Source of the DNA: Dehalococcoidia bacterium
GTDB lineage: Bacteria > Chloroflexota > Dehalococcoidia > GIF9 > AB-539-J10
NCBI GenBank assembly: GCA_030602785.1
Contig: JAUVZB010000023.1
Location: forward strand, 1 to 36,761
Direction: 5' to 3'
DNA length: 36,761 bases
Shown here: positions 15,056 to 24,613 of the stretch, piece by piece
Layout of the letters: each line of letters opens with the position of its first letter
Numbering within the stretch: position 1 is the stretch's first letter
The notes under the pieces: model-generated
Databases searched by the model: none
What the model was told of the DNA's origin: nothing
Seen by the model: the letters and a program-made list of their open reading frames with translations, nothing else
Translations under genes and position numbers: made by a program

Positions 15056-16252
15056 CTACGTGGTGTAGGAAGCGTTAATGCTAACATACTCAGCAGAGAG
15101 GTCGCAGCCCCACGCAGTCGCGGCCGCAGACCCGAGATGAAGCTCGACCAGCACCTCGACCGTGCTGGATTTCATCGACTCTCGCAGGTCGGTCTCACTG
15201 AATGGCAAAGGCATGCCCCGGGACATCACCGGGACACCATTGAGGGACAGGCTCACTCGAAGAGGGTCGATTGCTGCTTCGCTCCGTCCCACGGCGCAGA
15301 CTATCCTGCCCCAGTTGGGGTCCGCTCCGTGAATCGCGGCCTTCACGAGTGGTGAGCTTGCCACTGTCCGAGCCGCAATTCGTGCGTCAGCGATACTCCG
15401 GGCTCCGGCAACAACCACTTCGATGAGTTTGCTGGCACCCTCGCCATCCGCGGCTATGGCTTTCGCCATGTGCTCGCAGACGAACGCAAGTGCCTCCTCG
15501 AACGAGTGGCCGGTCTTCTCATCTATCAGTTCGTTTCCGGCCACACCGTTGGCAAGTACGAATACCGTGTCGCTGGGGCTCGTGTCTCCGTCAACGGATA
15601 CCATGTTCAGGGTATTGTCGACGCTGCGGGCAAGAGCTGCCTGTAGAAACACGGGGTCAACGCAGGCGTCAGTGGTGACGAAGCAGAGCATAGTTCCCAT
15701 GTTCGGGTGAATCATCCCCGAGCCCTTGGCTGCAGCGCCGATGACCACGCGCCCGTGTGGGGTATCCACCGCGACGGCGATCTCTTTGGGCCTCGTGTCG
15801 GTTGTCATGATGGCGCGGGCAAAGGAATGGCCGTTTGCTTCGTGGAGTGCGATTCTGCCGAGGCCGGCCTCGACGCGGTCCAGAGGTATGAATGTCCCAA
15901 TCACGCCTGTGCTCGCAACGAGGACGTCGTCATCGTGAAGCCCCAGTCTTGCAGCGGCCATGGCGGCCATTGACTCTGCGTCCCGGAGTCCGCGTTCGCC
16001 TGTGCAGGCATTGGCGCATCCGGAATTGACTACGACAGCGCCGGCGTTTCCCCGCGCCACGCGGCGCTCCGATACCTGAACCGGCGCTGACCGGATGGCG
16101 TTCCTGGTGAACACCCCCGCAGCTACGGCTGGCACCGCAGACGCAAGGAGGCCGAGGTCGCACTTGCCGGGGTACTTGATGCCCGCAGCACCGGTTCCGG
16201 CTGTGAATCCGCCGGGCGAAGTGATCTGCCCATCGTCAATCGTCGTGAACAT
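15056..16252 (-). CDS. argJ: Glutamate N-acetyltransferase / ornithine acetyltransferase
   Basis: A 398-residue Ntn-type enzyme that moves the acetyl group from acetylornithine to glutamate, recycling it; some members also use acetyl-CoA. The chain self-cleaves before the nucleophilic Thr in GSGMIHPNMGTML; MVSVDGDTSPSDTV and NSGCANACTGE are also typical. It is the first gene of the arginine cluster, with AGGAG about 9 nt before the ATG. argC and argF are not in the window, so two steps must be encoded elsewhere. Confidence 0.96.
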   Translation of the reverse strand: MFTTIDDGQITSPGGFTAGTGAAGIKYPGKCDLGLLASAVPAVAAGVFTRNAIRSAPVQVSERRVARGNAGAVVVNSGCANACTGERGLRDAESMAAMAAARLGLHDDDVLVASTGVIGTFIPLDRVEAGLGRIALHEANGHSFARAIMTTDTRPKEIAVAVDTPHGRVVIGAAAKGSGMIHPNMGTMLCFVTTDACVDPVFLQAALARSVDNTLNMVSVDGDTSPSDTVFVLANGVAGNELIDEKTGHSFEEALAFVCEHMAKAIAADGEGASKLIEVVVAGARSIADARIAARTVASSPLVKAAIHGADPNWGRIVCAVGRSEAAIDPLRVSLSLNGVPVMSRGMPLPFSETDLRESMKSSTVEVLVELHLGSAAATAWGCDLSAEYVSINASYTT

Positions 16253-16276
16253 GTACTGCTGCTCCTGCTCTGCGAC

Positions 16277-16282
16277 ATTGTA
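16277..16282 (-). promoter_or_regulatory. Possible -10 element of the arg cluster
   Basis: Minus-strand TACAAT about 25 nt before the argJ start; no good -35 at 16-18 nt. No clear ArgR operator was recognised. Confidence 0.3.
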
Positions 16283-16360
16283 ACCGATGCGGTGCAGCCT
16301 GCGACAGCGGATGTACGTGGCGCGTGGTCTCTCTCCTCAGCACAGCGCAGTCGTATGGTC

Positions 16361-16366
16361 TATAAT
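16361..16366 (+). promoter_or_regulatory. Candidate promoter of the korABC operon
   Basis: A perfect TATAAT (16361-16366) about 70 nt before the korA ATG. The -35 region is weak (TCAGCA, 16337-16342, spacing 18). Confidence 0.45.
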
Positions 16367-16435
16367 GGGGCATTCACGGCGGGCCGCATTGGAAGGCAGC
16401 TGATCGGGTGGTCACGCCGATTTGGGAGAACCTTC

Positions 16436-17578
16436 ATGGCTTGGCGCACGGTTTCGAGTACTCTGACCCCCGGCCGCATCTATCTGTCCGGGGCCGATGC
16501 TATCGTGGAGGGCGCAGTTGCCGCTCGATGCGGCTTCTTCGCCGGCTACCCCATCACGCCCATAACAGAAGTGCTCGAGCGCATAGCGGTTCGCTTCCCC
16601 GAGGAAGGAGCCGCCTTCATGCAGATGGAGGATGAGATTGCCTCTGTCTGTTCGTGCATCGGTGCGTCCTGGGCCGGAGTCAAGGCAATGACCGTTACCT
16701 CCGGGCCGGGCTTCAGCCTGATGCAGGAGGGCATCGGGCACGCCATAATGACGGAGGCTCCGCTGGTGGTCGTGGACGGGCAGCGCGCCGGTCCAAGCAC
16801 GGGCCAGGTGACAGTCGGAGCAGGCGACGTGATGCAGGCGCGCTGGGGCACCCATGGCGGTATCCCGACCATCGCGCTCGCGCCGTGGTCGGTTCAAGAG
16901 CTGTACGATGGCACGATCAGGGCTTTCAATCTTGCCGAGCAATACAGGCTGCCCGTGCTCTTCATGGCCGAGGCGGCGACCACGCATCTGAACGAGCCCC
17001 TTGAGATACCTTCGGAGGTACAGCTGTTCGAGCGCGACAAGAACCCGGGGCAACCACCGTTCGGGACTGAATCGCCGGACGGCGTGCCGCCCATGCCGAG
17101 CTTTGGCGAAAGGGAGAAACTGCTGGTTACCGCTTCAACCCACAATCCCTGGGGGTTCCGGCGCACTGCTGATCCGGCCACCGAGAGGATACTCACGAGT
17201 CGTCTTTTCAACAAGATAATGATGCACGTGTCCGACATTGCCGAAGTGGAGGAATACTCTCTGGACGACGCGGAGCTGGCAGTGGTCGCCTACGGCTTCA
17301 CCGCGCGGAGTGCGCTGGCGGCTGTGGAGCAGCTGCGGCAGGAGGGCCTGAAGGTAGGGCTACTTAGATTGAAGACACTGTGGCCGTTTCCTGCCGCGGA
17401 TATCGCGAGAATTGGGGAGAGGGTGAAGACAATAGTTGTGCCTGAAATGAATCTGGGGCAACTCGTTCACGTAGTCTCAGCCAGTACTCCATGCAGAGTA
17501 GTTGCCTACAGCCAGATGGACGGAACGGTAATCTATCCTTCAGCCATTGCTGAGGCGGTAAGGAAGGCTTGCTCATGA
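16436..17578 (+). CDS. korA: 2-oxoacid:ferredoxin oxidoreductase, alpha subunit
   Basis: A 380-residue protein with the pyrimidine-binding half of the thiamine-diphosphate enzyme. Family blocks: GADAIVEGAVAARCGFFAGYPITP, MEDEIASV, TVTSGPGFSLM and TEAPLVVVDGQR. The order alpha (no separate gamma fusion) and the YPITPITE segment resemble 2-oxoglutarate:ferredoxin oxidoreductase KorA, but the substrate could be a branched 2-oxoacid. The frame is open further upstream; ATG 16436 is chosen because it follows GGGAG and begins just before the conserved domain. Overlaps korB by 4 nt (ATGA). Confidence 0.85.
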   Translation: MAWRTVSSTLTPGRIYLSGADAIVEGAVAARCGFFAGYPITPITEVLERIAVRFPEEGAAFMQMEDEIASVCSCIGASWAGVKAMTVTSGPGFSLMQEGIGHAIMTEAPLVVVDGQRAGPSTGQVTVGAGDVMQARWGTHGGIPTIALAPWSVQELYDGTIRAFNLAEQYRLPVLFMAEAATTHLNEPLEIPSEVQLFERDKNPGQPPFGTESPDGVPPMPSFGEREKLLVTASTHNPWGFRRTADPATERILTSRLFNKIMMHVSDIAEVEEYSLDDAELAVVAYGFTARSALAAVEQLRQEGLKVGLLRLKTLWPFPAADIARIGERVKTIVVPEMNLGQLVHVVSASTPCRVVAYSQMDGTVIYPSAIAEAVRKACS

Positions 17579-18333
17579 GCGCAGACTGGCGGAAATACCT
17601 GCGCCCCGGCGTGACGTTGCCGTTCTGCCCTGGCTGCGGTCACCGTCTTCTCTTGAAGCACATCCTTGTGGCGGTGGATGAGCTGGGACTCGACTTCGAC
17701 CAGATGCTTTTCGTATCAGGCATCGGGTGTGCGGGCTGGATACCCAGTCCGTGCTTCAATTCCGATACGCTTCACTGCCTGCATGGCAGGGCTGTGCCCT
17801 TCGCTATCGGGGCGAAGCTTGCCAATCCGAAGCTCACGACGGTTGTGGTGAGCGGCGATGGTGACCTCGTCGACATTGGTGGGAACCATCTCATCCATGC
17901 CGCCCGCCGGGATGAGGACATAACGGTCATATGCGCCAACAACATGAACTACGGTATGACCGGTGGCCAGGTCTGCTCGACGACACCGCTGGGCGCCACC
18001 ACACATACGACGCCGCGGGGCAATACCACTCGTCCGTTTGACCTCTGTGCGCTTGTGCGAGGCGCAGGCGGCAAGTACGCGGCCCGGTATCTGGTAACTC
18101 AGGGGGATGCGCTGGTGGCGGCCATCAAGCGGGCGATACAGATGCCCGGATTCACGTTCGTGGAGGCGCTGTCGCCGTGCCCGACCCAGTTCGGGAGACA
18201 GAATCGTATGGATAGCATCAAAGAAGCCTATCGGTATACTGAGGCCATGACGTTGCCGCGCGAGTTGGCGTCCTCCGGGGAAACGCGTGACACGGCGGGG
18301 CTACTGCTTACCGGCGAGTTTGAGAATGACTGA
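17575..18333 (+). CDS. korB: 2-oxoacid:ferredoxin oxidoreductase, beta subunit
   Basis: A 252-residue subunit with the diphosphate-binding part of thiamine diphosphate (GDGDLVDIGGNH, then NNMNYGMTGGQ) and cysteines expected to hold one [4Fe-4S] cluster: CPGCGH (C18, C21), GIGCAGW and SPCPTQFG. HGRAVPFAIGAKLA is the typical KorB block. Start ATG 17575 overlaps the korA stop and has AGGAAGG 7 nt before it. Works as a complex with korA and korC, passing electrons to ferredoxin. Confidence 0.88.
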   Translation: MSADWRKYLRPGVTLPFCPGCGHRLLLKHILVAVDELGLDFDQMLFVSGIGCAGWIPSPCFNSDTLHCLHGRAVPFAIGAKLANPKLTTVVVSGDGDLVDIGGNHLIHAARRDEDITVICANNMNYGMTGGQVCSTTPLGATTHTTPRGNTTRPFDLCALVRGAGGKYAARYLVTQGDALVAAIKRAIQMPGFTFVEALSPCPTQFGRQNRMDSIKEAYRYTEAMTLPRELASSGETRDTAGLLLTGEFEND

Positions 18334-18880
18334 AAGCAAGCAGATTCTGTTGTGTGGCGTGGGTGGTCAGGGAATCGTCACAGCGGGCGGGCTGCTTGGC
18401 TCCGCCGCATTCGCGGAGGGTCGGCATGTTTCCGGCACCAGCTCATACGGTGCAGCCGCGCGCGGGGGCGAATGCAGGGCGGAAGTCGTTATATCAGCCT
18501 TACCTGTCGCGTTCCCGTTCGTGACCACCGCAGACCTCCTTGTCGCCCTCTCGCAATCAGCCTATGACAGATACCTCGGGTGGACGGCCGAATCCTCCGG
18601 CGTTGTCTTCTACGACACACTTCTTGTGTCGCCTGCGGTTGCAGCAACCCAGCGGCACATCGGCATCTCCGCAACGCAGTCGACCGAGGAGGTCCTGGGC
18701 TCCAGGCTCGGTGCGAACATCGTGATGCTTGCCGCCGTAGTCGAGGCCAGCGGCGCTATCAGCAAAGACTCGCTTGTCAAGGTGATTTCGGAGCGTTCGC
18801 CGGACCGCTTTCGCGATCGCAATCTACGCGCCGCTGAGCTAGGATTCTCACTCGGCAGTCAGGTCACTGGAGACTGCTAG
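18326..18880 (+). CDS. korC: 2-oxoacid:ferredoxin oxidoreductase, gamma subunit
   Basis: A 184-residue gamma-domain protein: LLCGVGGQGIVTAGGLLG near the start, then SSYGAAARGGECRAEV and a late KVISER block. Gamma subunits complete the 2-oxoacid oxidoreductase core. Start ATG 18326 overlaps korB by 8 nt. No delta (two-[4Fe-4S] ferredoxin) subunit follows; the complex must use a separate ferredoxin. Confidence 0.88.
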   Translation: MTESKQILLCGVGGQGIVTAGGLLGSAAFAEGRHVSGTSSYGAAARGGECRAEVVISALPVAFPFVTTADLLVALSQSAYDRYLGWTAESSGVVFYDTLLVSPAVAATQRHIGISATQSTEEVLGSRLGANIVMLAAVVEASGAISKDSLVKVISERSPDRFRDRNLRAAELGFSLGSQVTGDC

Positions 18881-18905
18881 GTAGTTCCACGGCACCACTG
18901 TGCGG

Positions 18906-18914
18906 TGCTAGAAT
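18906..18914 (+). promoter_or_regulatory. Extended -10 promoter of yebC-ruvC-ruvA-uvrB
   Basis: TGC-TAGAAT, 20 nt before the yebC ATG, in the 53-nt gap after korC. The -35 (TTCCAC, 18885-18890, spacing 18) is poor, as is common for extended -10 promoters. Confidence 0.5.
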
Positions 18915-18933
18915 CTCGATATGAGGGAAGAGC

Positions 18934-19683
18934 ATGTCAGGACATTCTAAGTGGTCGACGATTAAGCGACAGAAAGGTGTTGCGGATGCTCGCCGCGGAC
19001 AGGTGTTCACGAAGATAGCGCGCGAGATTATGGTAGCCGTTCGCCAGGGAGGACCCAGCCTGGACGCCAACTACCAGCTCCGCCTGGCAATCCAGAAGGC
19101 GAAGGACAGCAACATGCCTTCAGATAACGTTGACCGCGCCATCAAGCGGGCCACGGGTGGTGGCGACGGGGCGAGCCTCGTCGAATTCAAACTTGAGGGC
19201 TACGGGCCTAACGGGGTTGCTGTGCTCGTGGAGGCGTTGAGTGACAATCGGAACCGTACGGTTCAGGAGGTCAGAAGCAGATTGGTGCGACATGGGGGCA
19301 GCCTTGGCGAGACAGGCTGCGTCGCGTGGATGTTTGATACCTATGGCCTCATTTCAATCGAGACGGATGAGGGCAAGGCGGACGAGGTAGCGCTACAGGC
19401 CATCGATGCCGGTGCGGACGATGTGAAGACCGATGGCGGCTATGTTGAAGTGTATACCGCCCCATCCAAGTTGGAGGAAGTCAGGAAGGTGCTTGAGCAG
19501 GACTTCCGCGTGGTGTCGGCGGAGGTCTCTTTGATTCCCAAGATGCCGGTCATGTTGGAAGAGTCGAAGGCGCTGCAGATACTCCACTTCATTGACCAGA
19601 TTGAGCAACTTGACGACGTGCAGCGTGTGTACTCGAACGCTGACTTCCCGGACTCCGCTCTGGAGAAGATGGGGCAGGCATAG
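18934..19683 (+). CDS. yebC: YebC/PmpR-family protein
   Basis: A 249-residue protein with the full family pattern: SGHSKWSTIKRQKGVADARRG at the start, FTKIAREI, NMPSDNVDRAIKRATGG and EGYGPNGVAV. YebC-family proteins are described as transcriptional regulators and, more recently, as factors that relieve ribosome stalling at proline-rich stretches; which role applies here cannot be told from sequence. A GAGGGAAG ribosome site precedes the ATG. It heads a repair operon with ruvC starting 4 nt after its stop, a very common arrangement. Confidence 0.96.
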   Translation: MSGHSKWSTIKRQKGVADARRGQVFTKIAREIMVAVRQGGPSLDANYQLRLAIQKAKDSNMPSDNVDRAIKRATGGGDGASLVEFKLEGYGPNGVAVLVEALSDNRNRTVQEVRSRLVRHGGSLGETGCVAWMFDTYGLISIETDEGKADEVALQAIDAGADDVKTDGGYVEVYTAPSKLEEVRKVLEQDFRVVSAEVSLIPKMPVMLEESKALQILHFIDQIEQLDDVQRVYSNADFPDSALEKMGQA

Positions 19684-19687
19684 CGGG

Positions 19688-20185
19688 ATGCGCGTCCTCG
19701 GCATTGATCCGGGTACCGTGATGACAGGGTACGGGGTTGTTGAGGGTTCAGCCAATGTGCGGCTCGTCGACTGTGGGACGCTTCGCTTCTCCTCCCGTGT
19801 CCCGATTGAACGCAGGCTCTGGTCGATATTCGAAGGCATCTGCGGTCTCATCGAGTCCCACCAGCCGGACGAGGTTGCTATCGAGGAGCCGTTTGTCGGC
19901 ATCAACGTCAGGTCGGCGTTCATGATTGGACGAGCCCAGGCTGTGGCCGTACTTGCAGCGGCGCGCTCTGGTCTGCCCACCGCGTACTACTCGCCCGCGG
20001 AGGTGAAACGGCAGGTCAGCGGCTATGGCCGTAGCGACAAGGACCAGGTCCGCACGATGGTGATGCTGGAGCTGGGGGCCAGAGACAACACTCTCGGAAC
20101 TGACGCCACAGACGCGCTCGCAATTGCTCTATGTCATATCCAGCGCAAAGCAGCGCTGGAGCGCCTGGGAGGAGGGGAACTGTGA
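19688..20185 (+). CDS. ruvC: Holliday junction resolvase RuvC
   Basis: A 165-residue RNase H-fold endonuclease that cuts Holliday junctions symmetrically. Catalytic acidic residues are in place: D7 (GIDPG), E66/E67 (VAIEEPF), D139 and D142 (GTDATDALA). Start ATG 19688 begins exactly at the first strand (MRVLGIDPG); the frame is open upstream but reads through yebC. Its stop overlaps the ruvA GTG by 4 nt. ruvB is not in the window. Confidence 0.96.
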   Translation: MRVLGIDPGTVMTGYGVVEGSANVRLVDCGTLRFSSRVPIERRLWSIFEGICGLIESHQPDEVAIEEPFVGINVRSAFMIGRAQAVAVLAAARSGLPTAYYSPAEVKRQVSGYGRSDKDQVRTMVMLELGARDNTLGTDATDALAIALCHIQRKAALERLGGGEL

Positions 20186-20763
20186 TTGCGTTCCTGGACG
20201 GGATTGTCGACTTCAAGGGAGCTGACTATGTTGTCCTCAATGTGGGAGGCATAGGTTTTCAGGTTCGCGCCGCATCACGTACCATCGACGAGATTGGCGA
20301 ACCGGGCGCGCGCGCTGTCCTTCAAACATGTCTTCTTGTGCGTGATGACTCTCCCGTTCTCTATGGCTTCGGCTCGAACGAAGAGTTGGCGCTGTTTCAG
20401 GATCTCATATCTGTGAGTGGAGTCGGGCCCAGAGTCGGCCTGATGCTGCTGGGGGCTTTCAAGCCCGAGGACCTCGCTGCGGCTATCGTACGGGGCGACA
20501 CCGAGCTGATATCGCGGGTTCCGGGCGTTGGAAAGAGGATCGCGGCCAGGCTGTGTGTTGAGCTGGGGGCAAAGATGGAGCGCTACGTGAAGGGCGTTGC
20601 CGGCGCGGCGCGAGAGGGTGATGGCGAGCTGGTTGCGGCGCTTACGGCGCTGGGCTACTCACTCCGAGAGGCTGTGGACGCTGCACATTCGATGGGAGGG
20701 GGACATGACCTCTCTCTTGAAGAGCGGCTGAAGCTCGCGTTGCGGTCTCTTGCGAGTCGCTGA
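20182..20763 (+). CDS. ruvA: Holliday junction branch migration protein RuvA
   Basis: A 193-residue junction-binding subunit that loads RuvB. The OB domain fills about 1-65, followed by two helix-hairpin-helix motifs ([13 protein letters not shown] and [13 protein letters not shown]) and a C-terminal RuvB-binding domain ([15 protein letters not shown]). GTG 20182 is chosen: it overlaps the ruvC stop (GTGA), has GGAGG upstream and gives the family N-terminus (VIAFLDGIV). Confidence 0.95.
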   Translation: MIAFLDGIVDFKGADYVVLNVGGIGFQVRAASRTIDEIGEPGARAVLQTCLLVRDDSPVLYGFGSNEELALFQDLISVSGVGPRVGLMLLGAFKPEDLAAAIVRGDTELISRVPGVGKRIAARLCVELGAKMERYVKGVAGAAREGDGELVAALTALGYSLREAVDAAHSMGGGHDLSLEERLKLALRSLASR

Positions 20764-20824
20764 GAGCCACTACCCTGGCGGTGCGTTACCCATGGGTGTC
20801 CCTGTGTGTGGCTCGCGCAGTAAC

Positions 20825-22813
20825 ATGGACCGTGAGTTTGAGATAACGTCGGACCTGCGCCTCACGGGTGATCAGCCCCAGGCCGTTGATCTCCTGATGG
20901 ACGGGTTGTCCCACGGATTCACCGGGCAGACGCTGCTTGGCGTCACTGGCAGTGGCAAGACATTCACCGTGGCCAATGTCATTGCGCGCGCACAGCGTCC
21001 CACCCTGGTCATGTGTCACAACAAGACGCTCGCCGCTCAGCTGGCTGCCGAGTTCCAGGAGTTCTTCCAGCGCAACGCCGTCGGTTACTTCGTGAGCTAC
21101 TACGACTACTACCAGCCCGAAGCGTACATCCCGAGCACCGACACGTACATCGAGAAAGAGACGGATATCAACGACGAGATTGACCGTCTGCGTCACGCCG
21201 CGACGAGGTCCCTGTTTGAGCGGCGCGACGTTGTCATCGTTGCTTCCGTTTCCTGCATCTACTCACTTGGTTCGCCGGACGAATACAAGAGCTTCGCGCT
21301 TCCCGTGGTTCGCGGGGAGGCGGCCGGGCTGCATCGCACAGTCCGGAAGTTGATCGGAATGCAGTACGAGCGCAACGACATTGATTTGTGGCGAGGTAGA
21401 TTTCGGGTTCGTGGGGACACGCTCGAACTGTATCCCGCCTACGAAGAAACAGCGGTGCGGGTCGAGTTCTGGGGAGACGTGGTGGAAAGAATCACCGAGG
21501 TCGACCCGGTCACAGGCGAACTCCTCTCAGAGCTCGCCAGAGTGGACATCTATCCCGCGAAGCATTTCGTGACTCCGGAGGACAAGCTGCAGGCAGCGAT
21601 GGGAGACATCCGCAGCGAACTCCAGGAGCACCTTGAGGAACTCCGCGCGCAGGGCAAAGTGCTGGAAGCTCAGCGGCTTGAATCCCGGACGAAATACGAC
21701 CTCGAGATGCTTGGGGAGGTTGGCTACTGTTCTGGCGTTGAGAACTACTCACGTCATCTGCAGCAACGGGCCCCGGGAAGTACCCCGTGGACTCTCATTG
21801 ACTACTTCCCAGCTGACTTCCTGCTGATTATCGACGAGTCGCACATGACGCTGCCGCAGATACGGGGCATGTATCATGGCGACCTTGCGCGTAAGCAGGT
21901 CCTTGTGGAGCACGGTTTTCGCCTGCCATCGGCTCTGGACAACAGGCCTCTCAATTTCGAGGAGTTCAGCAGCCACATCAACCAGGTCATCTACCTGTCC
22001 GCCACTCCACGCCAGTACGAACTGGAGCGCAGTTCGCGTGTCGTGCAACAGCTGATACGCCCGACCGGCCTGCTGGAACCGACCGTAGAGGTAAGACCCA
22101 CGGCCGGTCAGATTGACGACCTCATGGGCGAGATTCGGGCGCGTGTTGTGGAGGGGGAACGCTGCCTCGTCACCACACTCACCAAGAGGATGGCCGAGGA
22201 CCTGAGTGAGTACCTGGCGGAACTGAACATCAAGGCTCACTACCTGCACTCGGAAATCGACACCCTCGAACGCGTGCAGATACTCCGTGATCTTCGCCTG
22301 GGGGTGTACGACGTGGTTGTCGGCATCAACCTGCTGAGAGAGGGGCTCGACCTGCCTGAGGTAAGTCTCGTGGCCATACTGGATGCCGACAAAGAGGGCT
22401 TCCTTCGGTCAGCTGAGGCGCTCGTACAGACCATCGGACGGTCAGCGCGGCACGTCAATGCCCACGCCATTCTGTATGCGGACACAGTAACAGGTTCCAT
22501 GCAGACCGCGATGGAAGAGACTGCGAGGCGACGTACGGCGCAGGAGGAGTACAACAGCCGGCACGGAATCACACCGCAGAGTGTATCCAAGGCCATTCGG
22601 GATATTGCGCGGCAGGTACAGGAGGTGGCGGAGCCACTGCGGGCGTATGGTGATCAGCCCGCTACCCCTCGCGAGCTGAACGCGATGTTGAAAGCGCTTG
22701 AACGTGAGATGAAACGGGCCGCCGGCAGCCTTGAGTTTGAGAAAGCCGCTCTCTTGCGCGACCGAATCGGCGAGTTGCGCAAGGAGTCCCTGGGATTGCA
22801 CCTGAGAAGCTGA
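20825..22813 (+). CDS. uvrB: Excinuclease ABC subunit B
   Basis: A 662-residue helicase-like damage-verification subunit of nucleotide excision repair. Walker A GVTGSGKT (39-46), the damage-probing beta-hairpin block [17 protein letters not shown], and the C-terminal UVR domain ([18 protein letters not shown]) that contacts UvrC are present. The ATG at 20825 fits the family start; upstream in-frame TTG/ATG codons (20750, 20792) would add an unusual leader. 61 nt after ruvA, same operon. Confidence 0.96.
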   Translation: MDREFEITSDLRLTGDQPQAVDLLMDGLSHGFTGQTLLGVTGSGKTFTVANVIARAQRPTLVMCHNKTLAAQLAAEFQEFFQRNAVGYFVSYYDYYQPEAYIPSTDTYIEKETDINDEIDRLRHAATRSLFERRDVVIVASVSCIYSLGSPDEYKSFALPVVRGEAAGLHRTVRKLIGMQYERNDIDLWRGRFRVRGDTLELYPAYEETAVRVEFWGDVVERITEVDPVTGELLSELARVDIYPAKHFVTPEDKLQAAMGDIRSELQEHLEELRAQGKVLEAQRLESRTKYDLEMLGEVGYCSGVENYSRHLQQRAPGSTPWTLIDYFPADFLLIIDESHMTLPQIRGMYHGDLARKQVLVEHGFRLPSALDNRPLNFEEFSSHINQVIYLSATPRQYELERSSRVVQQLIRPTGLLEPTVEVRPTAGQIDDLMGEIRARVVEGERCLVTTLTKRMAEDLSEYLAELNIKAHYLHSEIDTLERVQILRDLRLGVYDVVVGINLLREGLDLPEVSLVAILDADKEGFLRSAEALVQTIGRSARHVNAHAILYADTVTGSMQTAMEETARRRTAQEEYNSRHGITPQSVSKAIRDIARQVQEVAEPLRAYGDQPATPRELNAMLKALEREMKRAAGSLEFEKAALLRDRIGELRKESLGLHLRS

Positions 22814-22848
22814 CGCCACCCTCTTTGCATGTCCTACGCTTGTCAGTC

Positions 22849-22866
22849 CGGGCCATTGCTGGCCCG
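22849..22866. terminator. Perfect hairpin after uvrB
   Basis: CGGGCCA-TTGC-TGGCCCG: a perfect 7-bp stem with a 4-nt loop, 35 nt after the uvrB stop. No immediate T-run; a pyrimidine stretch (22909-22920) comes later. Likely an operon-end structure. Confidence 0.45.
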
Positions 22867-22911
22867 AGATGTGGCGCCGAACGTATCTCCTCCCGTTCCG
22901 CTCGCGACCTC

Positions 22912-22940
22912 TTCTTTTTCAGGGCAAAAGGCGCTACACT
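22912..22940 (+). promoter_or_regulatory. Possible promoter of pepA
   Basis: TACACT (22935-22940, preceded by CGC) with a weak TTCTTT (22912-22917) at 17 nt. About 35 nt before the pepA start. Confidence 0.35.
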
Positions 22941-22975
22941 AAGAGGTTCGAAGCAGATTCGGGAGCATCATAGCA

Positions 22976-24472
22976 GTGAAAATTGAAATCAGTCAGGGTG
23001 ATATCACCACCACACATGTCGACGGTGTCATCGTAGGCCTGTGTGAGGATTCCGGGCAGCTTGGCCCGGCGACATCCGCAGTCGCCGCCGTCGACGCGTT
23101 GTTGGGCGGAGCAATAAGAACCCTTCTTGACTCGAAGGGAGCCAAAGGGAAGGCAGGCGAGGTAACGGTGCTGCATACCCTGGGGCGCCTGCCGTGCAGA
23201 CTCGTAGCCGTTTGCGGGCTTGGACCGCAGTCGAGAGTCACAACAGACGGCGTGCGTGATGCCGTTGCCGAAGGCAGCCGTGCACTGCGCAAGCTGGGCG
23301 CTACCAGCATGGCGGCAACTCTTATCGGGGCCGGCGCTGCTGGACTGGACGACAGGGCTGTCGCACGCGCCATCGCAGAAGGCGCAACACTCGGCCTGTA
23401 TTCGTTCGCGAAATACAAGCTCTCTGAAGTCGGCGACATGGAGCGACTTGTCATAGTCGTGCGTAACTCTGGGGACGCTTCCGGGCTGCAGGAGGCGGTC
23501 GCCACGGCGGTTGTTTTGTCCGAGGCCACTAACCTGGCGCGGGACATGGTGAACGAGCCGGCGAACTACATGACGCCCTCGCGGATGGCAGAGATGGCCC
23601 TGGACCTGGGCTCCACCTACGGCTTTGAGGTCACGGTTCTAGGGAAAGAGGAAATGGCGACTCTTGGAATGGGCGCACTGCTCGGGGTCGCCAGCGGTAG
23701 CGCGGAGCCGCCGAAATTCATACGGATGGACTACACGGCGGCTGGAGGCGACGCCGCACGAATCGCCCTTGTCGGGAAGGCTATTACATTCGACTCCGGA
23801 GGCATCTCCATCAAGCCGTCCGAAGGTCTCGCTGAGATGAAGGATGACATGGCTGGGGGAGCGGCGGTTATTGCCACGATGAGTGCGGTGGCACGCGCGG
23901 GGGCACCTGCCAACGTGACGGGGCTTGTCCCCGCGACGGAGAACCTGCTGGGGAGCCGTGCATATCGCCCCGGTGATGTGTTGAGAGCTATGAATGGCAA
24001 GACCATTGAGGTCATCAGCACGGACGCTGAGGGGCGGTTGGCTCTAGCCGACGCTATGAGCTACGCCGTGAAAGAAGGCCTTGCACCCCTTGTTGACGTG
24101 GCTACGCTGACAGGAGCGTGCCAGGTTGCCCTTGGCAAGACATACAGCGGGGTCTTCAGCAACAATCAGGAACTCGCTGACCGCTTCCTTGGTGCTGCGG
24201 CAAGAGCAGGCGAGCGCATGTGGCAACTGCCGCTGGCAGATGAGTACCGGGAACTGAACAAGAGCCTGATAGCCGACATCAAGAACGTTGGCAACAGGCA
24301 CGGGGGAGCCATTACAGCCGCGCTTTTCATTTCCGAGTTCACAGGGGGCGTCCCATGGCTGCACGTTGATATAGCCGGAACGTCCAATAGCGCGAAGGAC
24401 AACGGAGTCATAGTCAAAGGGGCCACCGGCGTTGCGGTCCGAACGTTGTACGAGTTGGTGAGGTCCTCATAG
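22976..24472 (+). CDS. pepA: Leucyl aminopeptidase (M17 family)
   Basis: A 498-residue di-zinc aminopeptidase that removes N-terminal residues from peptides; active as a hexamer in the cytoplasm. N-terminal macro-like domain about 1-170, catalytic domain about 180-498. Metal and active-site blocks: VGKAITFDSGGISIKP, MKDDMAGGAAV and STDAEGRLALADA (usually NTDAEGRL), then ATLTGAC and HVDIAGT. Lys and Asp ligands are kept. It starts with GTG at 22976, with GGGAG about 11 nt upstream. In some bacteria PepA also binds DNA in Xer recombination; nothing here tests that. Confidence 0.95.
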   Translation: MKIEISQGDITTTHVDGVIVGLCEDSGQLGPATSAVAAVDALLGGAIRTLLDSKGAKGKAGEVTVLHTLGRLPCRLVAVCGLGPQSRVTTDGVRDAVAEGSRALRKLGATSMAATLIGAGAAGLDDRAVARAIAEGATLGLYSFAKYKLSEVGDMERLVIVVRNSGDASGLQEAVATAVVLSEATNLARDMVNEPANYMTPSRMAEMALDLGSTYGFEVTVLGKEEMATLGMGALLGVASGSAEPPKFIRMDYTAAGGDAARIALVGKAITFDSGGISIKPSEGLAEMKDDMAGGAAVIATMSAVARAGAPANVTGLVPATENLLGSRAYRPGDVLRAMNGKTIEVISTDAEGRLALADAMSYAVKEGLAPLVDVATLTGACQVALGKTYSGVFSNNQELADRFLGAAARAGERMWQLPLADEYRELNKSLIADIKNVGNRHGGAITAALFISEFTGGVPWLHVDIAGTSNSAKDNGVIVKGATGVAVRTLYELVRSS

Positions 24473-24480
24473 AATGAGAG

Positions 24481-24581
24481 CCATCCCGCGTGATGGAGCG
24501 CCCTCGCCGGGCAACGTACCCGGGCCTGCGCCATGGTGCAGAGTTGCTTGCGCGAGCAAATGCTCCTGTTCCGCAGACAGG
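24481..24581 (+). other. Cluster of four small hairpins between pepA and the DUF362 gene
   Basis: Perfect stems in a row: CCATC/GATGG (24481-24496, loop 6), CCGGG/CCCGG (24507-24523, loop 7), TTGCT/AGCAA (24544-24559, loop 6) and CCTGT/ACAGG (24565-24581, loop 7). Together they fill most of the 141-nt gap. It does not fit a tRNA or any riboswitch I know; it may be the 5' leader of the next gene or a small RNA. Confidence 0.35.
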
Positions 24582-24613
24582 TAGTGAGCGCAGGGCATTG
24601 AGATTGGTATTGC

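Noticed and set aside
24481-24613. tRNA or SRP RNA in the pepA-DUF362 gap
   Set aside because: Stem sizes are tRNA-like, but there is no acceptor stem, no TTCRA loop and no SRP GGAAGGAAGC-type motif.
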